Source: Bradyrhizobium quebecense
Lineage (GTDB): Bacteria; Pseudomonadota; Alphaproteobacteria; Rhizobiales; Xanthobacteraceae
Length of the DNA: 64,000 nt
Assembly: GCF_013373795.3 (NCBI RefSeq)
Contig: NZ_CP088022.1
Span: forward strand, 5,146,001-5,210,000
Direction: 5' to 3'
Position numbers and translations under genes: made by a program
Shown: positions 27,008 to 36,482 of the stretch, piece after piece
How the letters are laid out: each line of letters starts with the position of its first letter
How positions within the stretch are numbered: the first letter of the stretch is position 1
Notes under the pieces: generated by a model
What the model was told of the DNA's origin: nothing
Seen by the model: only the letters and a program-made list of their open reading frames with translations
Databases searched by the model: none

Positions 27008-28297
27008 TTACTTCTCGCCTATCTTCACCGGGGCAGTCTCGGGCATCAGGCTCATCGCCACGATACCGACCGCCGCCGCGAGCAGCAGATACCAGGACGG
27101 CGCCAGTGGATCTCCCGTCACATGAAGCAGCCACGTGACCACGAGTTGCGCGGTGCCGCCGAAGGTCGCGATCGCGACCGCGTAGATCGTGGCGAACACG
27201 CCGCCGCGAATATTCTGCGGCAGCGCTTCGGTGAAGGCCGCATAGAACGCCGTGAACGGCAGCGATCCGATGAATGACAGGATGCCGAAGCCGAACAGCA
27301 GCGACCACGCGCCGGGGTCCCGGACGATCCACAGGAAGGCCGGATAGGTCAGCACCAGCACGACCAGTTGCGGCCAGATCATGATCGGCTTGCGTCCGAG
27401 CCGGTCGGCAAGCCAGCCGCCCAGTACCGCGCCGATGATCTGGAGTCCGTTGCTCACCAGCGAGACGGTGAATGCCAAAGAGGGCGACACATGCAGCGTA
27501 TTCTTGGCATAGGTCGTCATGTACTGCGTCACGTAGGTCGAGATCGTGCCGCTGGCCAGGATCATCACGGCCAGCATGATCACCCGAAGGTGCCGGCGCG
27601 CCAGCATGACATGGTTCGAGCGCTCGACGCTTGCGACAGCGCGGTCGCCGTGAGGCACCGTTTCCGGCAATGTCCGGCGCATCCATATGCCGAACGGCAG
27701 GCACACCGCCCCGAGCAGGAACGCGACGCGCCATCCATACGCCTGGAGCATGTCGGGCGCCATCGTGCTGCTCAGGATGACGCCGACCAGGGCGCCGACG
27801 GTCGCTGCGACCTCCTGGCTGGCGGGCTGCCATGCCACCACCAGGCCGCGATTCCTGGGCGCCGCGATCTCGATGAGATAGGCCGTGGTCGGTCCGACTT
27901 CGCCGCCGAGCGCGAACCCTTGCACCATCCGCGCCAGGATCACGATGATCGGCGCCACGACGCCGATCGCGGCATAGGACGGCGTCAGCGCGATGGTCAG
28001 GATCGCGCCACCCATCAGCGCAAAGCTCAGCAGCATCGCCGGCCGCCGGCCGACCCGGTCGGAGAAGATGCCGAGCACGATGCCGCCGATCGGCCGCGTC
28101 AGGAAGCCGGCACCGAAGGTCGCAAGCGACAGCATGAGGCTGCCGTATTCGCTATGCGCGGGGAAGAAGGTGCGGCCGATCTCGGTCGCAAAGAAGCTGT
28201 AGGTGATGAAGTCGTAGAACTCCAGCATGTTGCCGATGGTCGCGGCAAAGGCGGCGCGCTTGACATCGAACTGTTCCCTGCTCGCAATGTCCGGCAA
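27008..28297 (-). CDS. MFS transporter, metabolite:H+ symporter type
   Basis: Inner-membrane transporter of about 429 residues with 12 hydrophobic segments. It carries the signature of the sugar/metabolite:H+ symporter (ProP/ShiA/KgtP-like) group: GNMLEFYDFITYSFFATEIG in helix 1, GIFSDRVGRRPAMLLSF in loop 2-3, and GGEVGPTTAYLIEIAAPRNRG in helix 5. The start is uncertain: TTG 28297 has AGGGAA upstream, while another TTG at 28351 gives a longer N-terminus. It follows the GH5 gene by about 110 bp on the same strand and may export or import a small acid or betaine. Confidence 0.85.
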   Translation of the reverse strand: MPDIASREQFDVKRAAFAATIGNMLEFYDFITYSFFATEIGRTFFPAHSEYGSLMLSLATFGAGFLTRPIGGIVLGIFSDRVGRRPAMLLSFALMGGAILTIALTPSYAAIGVVAPIIVILARMVQGFALGGEVGPTTAYLIEIAAPRNRGLVVAWQPASQEVAATVGALVGVILSSTMAPDMLQAYGWRVAFLLGAVCLPFGIWMRRTLPETVPHGDRAVASVERSNHVMLARRHLRVIMLAVMILASGTISTYVTQYMTTYAKNTLHVSPSLAFTVSLVSNGLQIIGAVLGGWLADRLGRKPIMIWPQLVVLVLTYPAFLWIVRDPGAWSLLFGFGILSFIGSLPFTAFYAAFTEALPQNIRGGVFATIYAVAIATFGGTAQLVVTWLLHVTGDPLAPSWYLLLAAAVGIVAMSLMPETAPVKIGEK

Positions 28298-28408
28298 CGC
28301 TCTCGATTCCCTAGGCTGTCCGGAGCGAGTATCAATCCTCGGGCCATGCAAGGCAAGGCATGGCGTTCCGCGCGATCCTGACAGAGGCCGCGCGTGGGCC
28401 GCATGGGT

Positions 28409-29434
28409 TCATCGAGCCGGAGGAATGATCGCGCGGAGGATGTCCCTGTTCCAGCGTTGCTGGGCGCCGTCGAATGCCGCGAAATCGTGATCGAATTGCC
28501 AATAGGCCCACGCCCAGCCGAAGCTTTCAGCGCGCCTCGCCACGAACGACAGGTACTTCGCCCGGCTCTCCGCCGGCGCACGCTCGTAGACGCCGAACTC
28601 GCCGAGATAGATCGGGCGCTGCTCCCTCTCCGACCAGGACCTGACCTTGTCGAAATCGGCGGCGGCCTTGGCTTCGTCCTCCGCGGAGCCCCAGCTCAAC
28701 GGGCCGATCTTCGAGAAGGTCGCCGACCACGGCGCGCCTTGATGGGTGAATTGCAGCGGCAAATAATAGTGGAACGTGACGATCAGGTTCCTGTCACCGG
28801 CCGGCAGCGTCAGCTGCTCGACCGGCAGTTCCTCGGTGTTCAGGACGGCGACAACGACATCGCGCGTCGGATTCGTGCCCCTGACAATGGCCAGGCATTC
28901 GCCGAGCAGCGCGTTCCACTCGGCCGACGTCATATTCCCACCGGGCTCGTTCAGGATCTCGAACACCAGCGCCGGGTATTTGCCCGCGTAGCGCGACGTG
29001 ATCTGGCGCCAGAACGCCTTGAGCTTCGCCGTGCATTCCGGCACGTCGCGTTGGCAGAGATCGGTGTCGTGCTCATCGAGGATCGGGATCAGCTTGCTCG
29101 CCAGCACCTGCTCGATCACGGCATCGAGGCGCCGCAGGACGGCGTCATCCAGGATGTTGCCGGAATCCATGTGCTTGAAGCCGAAGAAGTTGATCCGGAC
29201 GTGTGAAAAGCCCGCCTTGCGGATGGCGGTGAGGTTTTCCAGGCGAAAGGGCGCGTTCGGGTAACCTTGCCAGATGCCGTCATAGCCAAGAATATTGATG
29301 CCGCGCCCCAACGCCGCGACGTCCGCAGATGCCCCCTGCCCAGCCGCACGCGCGGGCGAGATCAGCACGGCAGAAAGCGCCGCCGCCAGCAGCACGCTTA
29401 AGGCTCTTTGCGGAACAAATCGAAACGCGGTCAT
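28409..29434 (-). CDS. Secreted glycoside hydrolase family 5 (cellulase-type)
   Basis: Exported glycanase of 341 residues. A signal peptide (RALSVLLAAALSAVLISPARA) precedes a GH5 (beta/alpha)8 domain. Catalytic acid/base Glu is in VFEILNEPGG, nucleophile Glu in IYLGEFGVYE, and the conserved His in ILDEHDTD and FHYYLP regions. ATG 29434 overlaps the stop of the O-antigen-ligase-like gene (ATGA), so hydrolase and polymerase are co-translated. In exopolysaccharide loci such hydrolases trim or release the polymer (inference for this case). Confidence 0.88.
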   Translation of the reverse strand: MTAFRFVPQRALSVLLAAALSAVLISPARAAGQGASADVAALGRGINILGYDGIWQGYPNAPFRLENLTAIRKAGFSHVRINFFGFKHMDSGNILDDAVLRRLDAVIEQVLASKLIPILDEHDTDLCQRDVPECTAKLKAFWRQITSRYAGKYPALVFEILNEPGGNMTSAEWNALLGECLAIVRGTNPTRDVVVAVLNTEELPVEQLTLPAGDRNLIVTFHYYLPLQFTHQGAPWSATFSKIGPLSWGSAEDEAKAAADFDKVRSWSEREQRPIYLGEFGVYERAPAESRAKYLSFVARRAESFGWAWAYWQFDHDFAAFDGAQQRWNRDILRAIIPPAR

Positions 29435-30720
29435 GACGGCTCCAGCTCGCGCAGCTGCAGGCGCGACGACGGCAACGAGCGGCAAGCGGCGAAGAAAAAG
29501 GCGATCAGCAGCACCGATGTGAACATCGTCGAACGCAGGAAGACCGTTTCGGTAAAATTGGTCTGGCAGTTGAGGAAGACGAACCCGACGATCAGCGCGC
29601 AATGCAGACGGTCGATCGCCCGCTCCGCGATCAGGCAGAGCATCTTGTAGGAAAACAGAAGGACGCTCGCCATGAACAGCAAATAGCCCAGGAATCCGGT
29701 TTCGACGAGAATGGCGATGTAGCCGTTGTGGTAATTGTCGAGCACCCAGCCGTGGTTCTGGTTGAAATAGTCGTAGATCTCCGGTCTGGTCCAGAAGCCG
29801 TTGATGCCAAATCCGAACAGCGGCGCATCATCGAAATGGCTGATGGCGTAATGCCAGATGAAGGTTCTTTCGGTAAAATTGATCGTCGTGTCGAACACGT
29901 GGATCGAGTCGTATCCGGTCGTGTAGAAGTACAGCATCAGCAACGCGGCCGCGACGCACATGGCACATGGCAGCACCGCGTAGACCCGCATGCAGCTGAC
30001 CGACCACAAGGAGGTCAGCAACAGCGCACAGGCGACCAGCGACAAGGCGCCGGCGCCGCGCGACTCCGAAAAGACGACGCAGGTCGAGGCCAGTGCGAAC
30101 GTCACGAGGAACGGCAGCCATCCCTGTCCGGTTATCTTTCGATAACAGGCAAAGAACATGAGATAGGCACCGGCGAAGCCCAGGGTCTGCTTCGACTCGA
30201 AGACGCCCTGCCATTGCCCATTGTGCATCCAGGTCTGGTCCACGCCGATGTCCGGGAGTGCGACCGCACAAAACGCTGAGCCGGCGATCAGGACAAGGAG
30301 GCCGCGGGTGGTCGCCTTCACGATGTCGGCGATGTCGACGCGGCTGACCATGCAGAACGCGCCCAGCGTCGTGATCGCGAGCGCCCCGGCCTTCATCAGC
30401 GCCGCCGCGTCCAGATTGGTCCAGAACACCGAGAGCGTGGCGAACGCATAGAATGCGACGATCACAAGCGTATCGAGATTGAACGCCAGCCGTAGGGAGG
30501 GACGGATGAACAGGCTCGCATAGATCAGCACGCCCCACATCAGCAGGGCGACGGCCTGCTGAACCAGCGTTACCTCGGTCGGAAGCAGCGCGGGGTGGAA
30601 CGTCCCCATCGACATGATCACGTTGACGGTGATCGACCAATTGACGAGGGTTCGCGCGAAATTTTCCGCATCAACGCCCGGCGCCTGCCAGACCGAGCTA
30701 TCGACTGCTCGACCGTCCAT
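29431..30720 (-). CDS. O-antigen ligase / Wzy-type polymerase family membrane protein
   Basis: Polytopic inner-membrane protein of 429 residues with about 10-12 hydrophobic segments. A large periplasmic loop near residues 290-340 contains the family pattern ERTFIWHYAISHFDDAPLFGFGINGFW. This is the Wzy_C (O-antigen ligase/polymerase) type, which joins repeat units at the periplasmic face. ATG 30720 is chosen because the longer frame from 30936 overlaps the upstream glycosyltransferase gene. It is coupled by ATGA to the GH5 gene and belongs to the WecG-Wzy-GH5-MFS minus-strand unit. Confidence 0.88.
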   Translation of the reverse strand: MDGRAVDSSVWQAPGVDAENFARTLVNWSITVNVIMSMGTFHPALLPTEVTLVQQAVALLMWGVLIYASLFIRPSLRLAFNLDTLVIVAFYAFATLSVFWTNLDAAALMKAGALAITTLGAFCMVSRVDIADIVKATTRGLLVLIAGSAFCAVALPDIGVDQTWMHNGQWQGVFESKQTLGFAGAYLMFFACYRKITGQGWLPFLVTFALASTCVVFSESRGAGALSLVACALLLTSLWSVSCMRVYAVLPCAMCVAAALLMLYFYTTGYDSIHVFDTTINFTERTFIWHYAISHFDDAPLFGFGINGFWTRPEIYDYFNQNHGWVLDNYHNGYIAILVETGFLGYLLFMASVLLFSYKMLCLIAERAIDRLHCALIVGFVFLNCQTNFTETVFLRSTMFTSVLLIAFFFAACRSLPSSRLQLRELEPS

Positions 30721-30794
30721 ATCAGTTGTACTCCGCTCATTGAAGAGCTCGCCGCTCCGGTGGATCGGAGCGGCACATTGCACTCGGTACGGAT

Positions 30795-31793
30795 TCAGTC
30801 CCTGGTCGCCGAAGACCGGGTCCGGTTGAACAGCAGATAGAGAGCGTGCGGATTGGTCGTCAGATAGCGCCAGAACAGCCGGCGCGGCTCGAGCCAAAGA
30901 CGCCAGGCCCATTCGAGCCCGACGATCTGCATCCATCTCGGCGCGCGCGGCCGCGATCCGGACAGGAAGTTGAACAATCCGCCCGACGTCTTGATGACGC
31001 CGACATTGCCAAGCCGCGACATGAATTCGTCGACGAAGGCCTGCTCGTAGGGCACGCCAAGCGCGACCCAGAGAAAGTCCGGTGCAAGAGCGTTGATCTC
31101 ATCCACCTTGGCCCGAAGCGCGTCGCCGCGCAGATAACCGTGCGAATGGCCGACGATCTTGAGAGCCGGGTAGGCCCGGCGGACATTGGCGATTGCCGCC
31201 TTGTTCTCGGCCTCGTTCGCGCCAAACAGGTAGAAGGTCAGCCCGAGTTCTTCCGCCTTGCGCGCGACGTTGTGGAACAAATCCGTGGTCGCAACACGCT
31301 CGGGAAGCGGGTTCGGCGACCGCAGCTTCGACACCATGACCAGCGGCTGCCCGTCGGCATTGATCAGGTCGGCGGCACGGAACAGCCGGTCGGTCATCGG
31401 CTCGGTGGAGCAGCGCGACAACACCTCGCCATTGGCTGATGTCAGATACAGCGGCCGATTGATACGCCGGTTCGGATACACCGCCTCGACCATGAAGTCC
31501 GCGGTCTGCTCGCGATCGAGCACGGCGAGCCGCAGCCCGCCGATCGTCGCCCGGGCAACCCTGGCGGTCGCAGCCCTGCCGACAGGATTGGTGCGCCGCT
31601 CCAGCATGCCGTTCGGCATCGTTGATTCGGCTAGCACATCCGTCGAGGAAGCCAGCTGCCCGGCGCTCGAAGTGTTGCAAATCCGGACAGCTGGAGCAGC
31701 CATATCCGAATCGAGACGCCGCGGCCGCTCGCGATCGGCCTGCCGGGGCGAGATTGCGTCGGAAACGCGGGCTTTTTGGCTGTTAGTCAACAT
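30795..31793 (-). CDS. WecG/TagA/CpsF-family glycosyltransferase
   Basis: GT26-type glycosyltransferase of about 332 residues that would add a sugar to a polyprenyl-linked intermediate. The domain begins near IGGLRLAVLDREQTADFMVE. It has PLYLTSANGEVLSR, LINADGQPLVMVSKL, FYLFGANEAENKAAIANVRR and DFLWVALGVPYEQAFVDEF, then GGLFNFLSGSRPRAPRWMQ and GLEWAWRLWLEPRRLFWRYL, the usual membrane-association motif at the C-terminus. The first 80 residues are low-complexity and the start is uncertain: ATG 31793, or a GTG at 31823. It is first of the minus-strand exopolysaccharide unit. Confidence 0.9.
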   Translation of the reverse strand: MLTNSQKARVSDAISPRQADRERPRRLDSDMAAPAVRICNTSSAGQLASSTDVLAESTMPNGMLERRTNPVGRAATARVARATIGGLRLAVLDREQTADFMVEAVYPNRRINRPLYLTSANGEVLSRCSTEPMTDRLFRAADLINADGQPLVMVSKLRSPNPLPERVATTDLFHNVARKAEELGLTFYLFGANEAENKAAIANVRRAYPALKIVGHSHGYLRGDALRAKVDEINALAPDFLWVALGVPYEQAFVDEFMSRLGNVGVIKTSGGLFNFLSGSRPRAPRWMQIVGLEWAWRLWLEPRRLFWRYLTTNPHALYLLFNRTRSSATRD

Positions 31794-32104
31794 TTCAGCA
31801 GGGGCTCCAGTGCTTACGTGCACCTAACTGCAATATCCGGTCCAGACGGATGCGATATCACGCGGCAGCGCGACGTGTGAGACGGACCGTAAGGGATTGT
31901 TAACGATGCCGGCGCTGGGCGGAGCGACAGCATCACACAGGATTCCGCAAGGCCGGCGATGTTTGAGCAGCAACACTGCGCAAAGGTCAAGGGACTACAT
32001 TAATACAAATCGTAATCTCCCGGTGCCCGAGATCATCAGCCTTTGCTATAAGCAGATCACGGCGGCTCGACCGGCGCTTTGAAAACCCGTTTGTTTGGTT
32101 TCAC

Positions 32105-33235
32105 ATGAATAAGAATGATGACGCGTTCGATGTTTGCATCGACGACGCATTCGACTTCCTGTCTGAAGAATACGCGACATTGTTCGAAGGCTCGGACGCG
32201 ACCGCCTTCCAGCATCCGCTATGGCTCGACAGCCTCTATCGCAGGCTCGCTCCCGCCGCGGCAGCGAAGCCGCTGGTCGTCGTCGTCCGTCATCGCACCA
32301 ACAAGGCGCTGGCGGCCGTGCTGCCGCTGCTCCGCGTGCGGCGCGGCCCGATGCGCACGATCGAATTCGCGGACCTTCGCGTGTCCGACTATTTGTCGCC
32401 GGTCTGCGCCGCCAAGACATTCGCCGACCTGCTGCTGGACCGCCAGGCCTGCGAGAAGCTTCGCAAACTGGTCCGGCCATTCGACCTGCTGCGCATTCCC
32501 AAGCTGCTCGACGCAAGGATGCCGATCGAGAATCTGCTCGGGGCGCCTCACCGCAGTCTGATGGATACCAATGCCTATGCGACGGTCCTGTCCGCGCCGT
32601 TCGAGCAATGGGAGCTCAACGCACTGGGAAAATCCTATCAAAAGGAACTGGCAAAGAAATGGCGCCAGATCCACAAGAAGGGCACGCTCACCTTCGCATG
32701 CTGCAACGACAGCGCTTCCGTCGGCGAAGCCATGGACGTGATGAGGAAGTTTCGCGGCCCGCGTTTCCAGGCACACGGCGACGGTGACCTGCTGCAGCGT
32801 CCGGAATATTTCGATTTCTACTCGAGCGTGGCGCTTCGCGGCATGGGCTCGTTTACCCGGCTCTATGCCATGAAGATGGATGGCAAGGTCATCGCCACCG
32901 CCCTTGGGCTGGCGCACCGCGGCAGCCTGCTCGTCGTCATGACGGCTTTCGACATCGAGGGATACAAGAGCCAGTCGATCGGCGCGCTGACGTTCGAGAG
33001 TGTCGCCAAAGACTGCATCGAGCGCGGAGACCGGGTGCTGGATTTCACCATCGGTGACGAACCCTACAAGATGCAGTTCGGAGGCCAGCCCACGCCGATG
33101 TCGAGCGTGACACAGGCCGGCAGCGCGGCCGGATCGCTTGCACTGTTTGCGCTGAAGCAGGCGCCCTGGATCAAGCAGGCCGCCAAGCGGGTGACCGACC
33201 TCAGGCCGGTCCGCACCTCGACCGGCACGCGGTAA
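32105..33235 (+). CDS. GNAT-family (CelD/BcsL-type) acetyltransferase
   Basis: Cytoplasmic acyltransferase of 376 residues, of the CelD/BcsL group often found in cellulose and exopolysaccharide loci. The N-terminal part (FQHPLWLDSLYRRLAPAAA, AVLPLLRVRRGPMRTIEFAD) and the C-terminal GNAT fold (FTRLYAMKMDGKVIATALGL, ESVAKDCIERGDRVLDFTIG, PYKMQFG) are typical. It probably acylates a sugar nucleotide or lipid-linked sugar (inference). It is divergent from the WecG gene across 311 bp. A 95-bp dispersed repeat follows its stop. Confidence 0.82.
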   Translation: MNKNDDAFDVCIDDAFDFLSEEYATLFEGSDATAFQHPLWLDSLYRRLAPAAAAKPLVVVVRHRTNKALAAVLPLLRVRRGPMRTIEFADLRVSDYLSPVCAAKTFADLLLDRQACEKLRKLVRPFDLLRIPKLLDARMPIENLLGAPHRSLMDTNAYATVLSAPFEQWELNALGKSYQKELAKKWRQIHKKGTLTFACCNDSASVGEAMDVMRKFRGPRFQAHGDGDLLQRPEYFDFYSSVALRGMGSFTRLYAMKMDGKVIATALGLAHRGSLLVVMTAFDIEGYKSQSIGALTFESVAKDCIERGDRVLDFTIGDEPYKMQFGGQPTPMSSVTQAGSAAGSLALFALKQAPWIKQAAKRVTDLRPVRTSTGTR

Positions 33236-33268
33236 GGCCGCTTGGGAAAAGCCTTACTGCTGCCTAAG

Positions 33269-33363
33269 GCGCGATGAGATTAGGTTGAATCGTCATCGCG
33301 CATTAGCTCTTTGTTTGAGCATGATCTTTTCGGAAAACCGCTTCGCACTTTTCCGGATCATGC
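33269..33363 (+). repeat. 95-bp dispersed intergenic repeat, copy 2
   Basis: Reverse-oriented copy of 18016-18110, 94 of 95 bases identical. It lies between the convergent acetyltransferase and FAD monooxygenase genes and ends next to the latter's stop, as copy 1 ends next to the cbpM stop. The internal dyads could make a bidirectional terminator-like structure. Confidence 0.9.
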
Positions 33364-33364
33364 T

Positions 33365-34567
33365 CTAGCGGAGCGCGCTGCGAACGCGCATGACCCATCC
33401 CGGATGAATCCGGTCCACCTGATGCGTAATCACGCGACGCAGGAAGTGCAGCTTCCGCTGCATGGTCCAGCGTACATCGGTGTTCGAGGTCAAGGCCTGG
33501 CGGAAGTGCGCCAGTTGCAGTGAATGCCGGTCGGCGGCGAGCTTGTCGCGATCGGAATAGAACTGCGCAATCTTCTCCGTGCCCATGCCGTCGGTCTCGA
33601 GCCACCGCGGCACATATTCGGTGCAGAGACGCTCGACATCCACCAGCAGGCGGCTCACGCCGGTACCGGCCGCAGGACAGTTGGTCTGGTAGGCATCGCC
33701 GATCAGCACGACGCCCGGCTGCAGATGGCCCTCGGTCACCGACAAGTCCATGACCCAGTTGTGCACCTGGCCGACGATCTGGAAATCGCCAAGGTAGCGC
33801 TCCAGTCCCGGCATCAGACGGAGCAGCGTCCGCCTGGTGTCGCGGCGCAGCTCGCGCATGATCGGATCGGTCGGATCGCGGAACATGAACAGGTTCGCGC
33901 GCATGCCGCCCGACATCGGGAACAGGCTGAGATAGTCGACGCCGTCAGCCGCCTCCTTGCCATAGCAGGTCAGCGCGTCGAAGCCGAATGGCGCGTTATC
34001 CGGCCGCGCGATCGTGAAGCCGAACGTCACCGAATGGCGCGCGGCGATCATCTGCCGGCGCATTCCGAGATGGTAGCCAAGCGCGCCCGCCATGCCGGTC
34101 GCCAGAACGACTAGGCGCGAGACGACGCGTTTTCCGGACGCCAGCGTCAATTGCTGACGATCCTCGCCGCAGCTGACATTGTTCACCTGGTCGAGCAGGA
34201 AGCTGGATGTATCAGGCGTCAGGCCGCGGGCCATGTCGACGAGGTTGGCATAGGAAACCCCGTAGGACCGGCCGACGCCGATATCGACCAGTCTGCCGTC
34301 CCTGATGTTGAGCACCCGGTCATAGGACGAGGCGACGGCCTCGACATCGTCGATGAAGCCCAGGCGGCGGAAGATATCGATCTGCCGTCCGGCGATCTTT
34401 TCGACGCGGAATTCATCCGGCGGGATCGAACGCTTGTCGATCAGGACGACCCGATACCCGGCACGCGTGAGGACGGCCCGCGCGAGCGAGCCCGCCAAAC
34501 CGGCGCCAACAATGGCGACGTCCGCTTCGATCGTTTCAGCCTCGCAGGTTGCGATCGGCTGGGTCAT
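33365..34567 (-). CDS. FAD-dependent monooxygenase/oxidoreductase (PHBH/geranylgeranyl-reductase-like fold)
   Basis: Flavoprotein of about 400 residues. The N-terminal dinucleotide fold is VAIVGAGLAGSLARAVLTRAGYRVVLIDKR (GxGxxG), and the second FAD motif is GVVLIGDAYQTNCPAAGTGVSRLLVDVE (GD). No signal peptide is seen. The substrate is unknown. It is a single-gene unit on the minus strand between plus-strand exopolysaccharide genes, so it may modify a lipid carrier or sugar, or be unrelated cargo. The start is ATG 34567 (GAGGAAAGC before it); ATG 34585 is an alternative. Confidence 0.82.
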   Translation of the reverse strand: MTQPIATCEAETIEADVAIVGAGLAGSLARAVLTRAGYRVVLIDKRSIPPDEFRVEKIAGRQIDIFRRLGFIDDVEAVASSYDRVLNIRDGRLVDIGVGRSYGVSYANLVDMARGLTPDTSSFLLDQVNNVSCGEDRQQLTLASGKRVVSRLVVLATGMAGALGYHLGMRRQMIAARHSVTFGFTIARPDNAPFGFDALTCYGKEAADGVDYLSLFPMSGGMRANLFMFRDPTDPIMRELRRDTRRTLLRLMPGLERYLGDFQIVGQVHNWVMDLSVTEGHLQPGVVLIGDAYQTNCPAAGTGVSRLLVDVERLCTEYVPRWLETDGMGTEKIAQFYSDRDKLAADRHSLQLAHFRQALTSNTDVRWTMQRKLHFLRRVITHQVDRIHPGWVMRVRSALR

Positions 34568-35069
34568 GCTTTCCTCGGCAATCATCTTTGTCCGCTCCGA
34601 CGGCTAATTGACTACAGAACTGCAATTTCCTTGCCTGCCCTGCCGCCGCGCAGAACGGACACGACGAGTTCCATTATTGAGGTTAACGACAACGTCCCCG
34701 CCGCGATCGGCCCCGTCCCGGCACATGGCTTGCAGCAATAACGATCATGAAACTGACGTTTTGGGCGCTCCACGGCAGGCTGGCGGGGCAATGGCCAGGC
34801 CATGGAGCTTCGACGGATGCCGTTGGCGCGCTAACGCGGTTTCAACCAGCGCGGTCCACGCTGTCGCACCGGGTGCCGGAGGAAAATCCAATCTGCGCCG
34901 TTTGGACACAGCGAGGACGGCAGCGTTCCAGAATGGAGCAGCGCGACATATTGGCCGTAGCGCCTCAAGCCCGGTTGAAAGGAACGGAATTTTAGCAAGA
35001 GAACATTAACACTCCAGACCTCACCGGTTGTTAAGGTCAGCAGCCTGACAGGATATTGAGACGTCGCTT
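34568..35069. other. Non-coding region between the monooxygenase and flippase genes
   Basis: About 500 bp between divergent genes. Short frames occur (for example 34747-34995 on the plus strand), but none has a ribosome site together with typical codon use. AT-richer stretches around 34610-34740 and 34980-35060 probably hold the two promoters; I cannot place them precisely. Confidence 0.4.
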
Positions 35070-36416
35070 GTGATTGCCTCCGTTCTTCAAATGCTACGGC
35101 GTGATGTCACGCGCGGCGTTGCCGGGACCATCCTGCTCAAGGTTGGCAGCGGCGGGCTCGCGTTCGCCCTGTTCTCGCTGGCGGCGCGGACGATGACGCC
35201 TGACGCGTTCGGAGACTTCGCAACCTTGCTCTCCGTCGCCCAGATCGCCGCGGTCGTGGGCCTGGTCGGCCAGGAGCTGCTGCTGGTTCGCTTCCTCAAT
35301 GAGTACGAGGTGCGCGGCCAGGCCGAGTTGACCAAGGGCGTGCTGCTGTCGAGCCTGAAGTACTCGGCGATCGGGATGCTGATCTCGATCGCCGCGATCG
35401 CCGCGGTGGCAAGCATTCGCGGCGAATGGTGGCTCTTGATCCTCTCGGTCTCGGCGTTCACCGCCGTCAATGCCGGGCTGATGCTCGGCAGCCAGATCGC
35501 ACGATCGCTGGTCAGCATCCTGATGGGCGAAGGCAATCGCGAATTCTTCTGGCGAGTTGCCATTGTCCTGGTCCTGATCGCGGCGCTGATCGGCCACCGC
35601 CAGCTCACCCCCGCCGAACTGTTCGCCGCGATGACGGTCGCGATGGCGTTGGGGCTGGTCGTGCAGATCGTGTCGATCGTGCGCGTGCTGCCGAACCTGC
35701 GCGCGGTCACGGCGCGCTTCGAGACGTCGCGCTGGAACCGCAGTGCGTTCCGCTTCTGGCTCGCCTCGATTCTCGAAGCGGCGAACCAGTATTTCGACGT
35801 CATCCTGGTCTACTGGATGCTGGATCCGGCCACTGCGGGCGTCTATTTCGCCGCCTCGCGTCTAGCCAACATCTTCGCGATGCTTTCCGCCGCGCTCTAC
35901 ACGTTCGGCGCGCGCCGGCTGCCGTCGCTGTATTTCAGCAAGAATCGCCGCGAGCTCGAACATACGCTGAAGCTGATGGCCGAGGTGACCGCGCTCTGCG
36001 TGCTCAGCGGGCTCGTCATCGTCTGGGTCGGCGCTCCCTACCTGCTCGGCCTGTTCGGACCGCATTTCGCTGCGCAGCAGTGGGTGTTGATCGTGCTCGC
36101 GATCGGAACGGCCTTCCAGGCGGCAGGCGGGCCGTCCGCCGCGGTCCTGCAGCTGACGGGGCATGAGCGCGATTATGTTCCGGTTGTCGCCGCCAACGTG
36201 GCGTTGCGGCTGATCGGATTTGTCGTGCTGATCCCCTGGCTCGGCGTGCTCGGGGCGGCGATCTCGGCGACGGTTTCCCTGGTGCTCGCCACCGTCGCGC
36301 TCAATGTGCTGTGCCGCCGGCGGACCGGCGTCGACCCGTCAATCCTGGTGTTGTCGCATCTCGCGTCGTCGAAGGCCGGCGCTTACGCAGTCCGCGTTGC
36401 GGATAGCAAGGACTAG
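35070..36416 (+). CDS. Polysaccharide flippase (Wzx / MOP superfamily)
   Basis: Inner-membrane protein of 448 residues with 12-14 hydrophobic segments. It has the Wzx-type N-terminal pattern VAGTILLKVGSGGLAFALFS...TMTPDAFGDFATLLS and the later MLSAALYTFGARRLPSLYFS and GVLGAAISATVSLVLATV. It would flip lipid-linked repeat units to the periplasm for the Wzy-type protein encoded at 29431. The start is GTG 35070. It is alone on its strand, ending in a palindromic repeat. Confidence 0.88.
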   Translation: MIASVLQMLRRDVTRGVAGTILLKVGSGGLAFALFSLAARTMTPDAFGDFATLLSVAQIAAVVGLVGQELLLVRFLNEYEVRGQAELTKGVLLSSLKYSAIGMLISIAAIAAVASIRGEWWLLILSVSAFTAVNAGLMLGSQIARSLVSILMGEGNREFFWRVAIVLVLIAALIGHRQLTPAELFAAMTVAMALGLVVQIVSIVRVLPNLRAVTARFETSRWNRSAFRFWLASILEAANQYFDVILVYWMLDPATAGVYFAASRLANIFAMLSAALYTFGARRLPSLYFSKNRRELEHTLKLMAEVTALCVLSGLVIVWVGAPYLLGLFGPHFAAQQWVLIVLAIGTAFQAAGGPSAAVLQLTGHERDYVPVVAANVALRLIGFVVLIPWLGVLGAAISATVSLVLATVALNVLCRRRTGVDPSILVLSHLASSKAGAYAVRVADSKD

Positions 36417-36478
36417 TGCGTTTTCAAGCGAAGTGGACGCCGGTTCGCGTGAAGAAAACCCATCAAACAAGAATTTAG
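36415..36478. repeat. Short palindromic intergenic repeat
   Basis: A 64-bp element, GCGTTTTCAAGCGAAGTGG followed by CCGGTTCGCGTGAAGAAAAC, lies between the convergent flippase and Wzz-like genes. It contains the near-dyad GTTTTC-N27-GAAAAC. Sequences of this form recur in Bradyrhizobium intergenic DNA (recollection). It overlaps the flippase stop. Confidence 0.55.
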
Positions 36479-36482
36479 ACCT

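Noticed and set aside
34608..35009. 133-codon plus-strand frame before the flippase gene
   Set aside because: Arg/Ser/Pro-rich shadow-like composition and no ribosome site; it lies in an AT-enriched promoter region.
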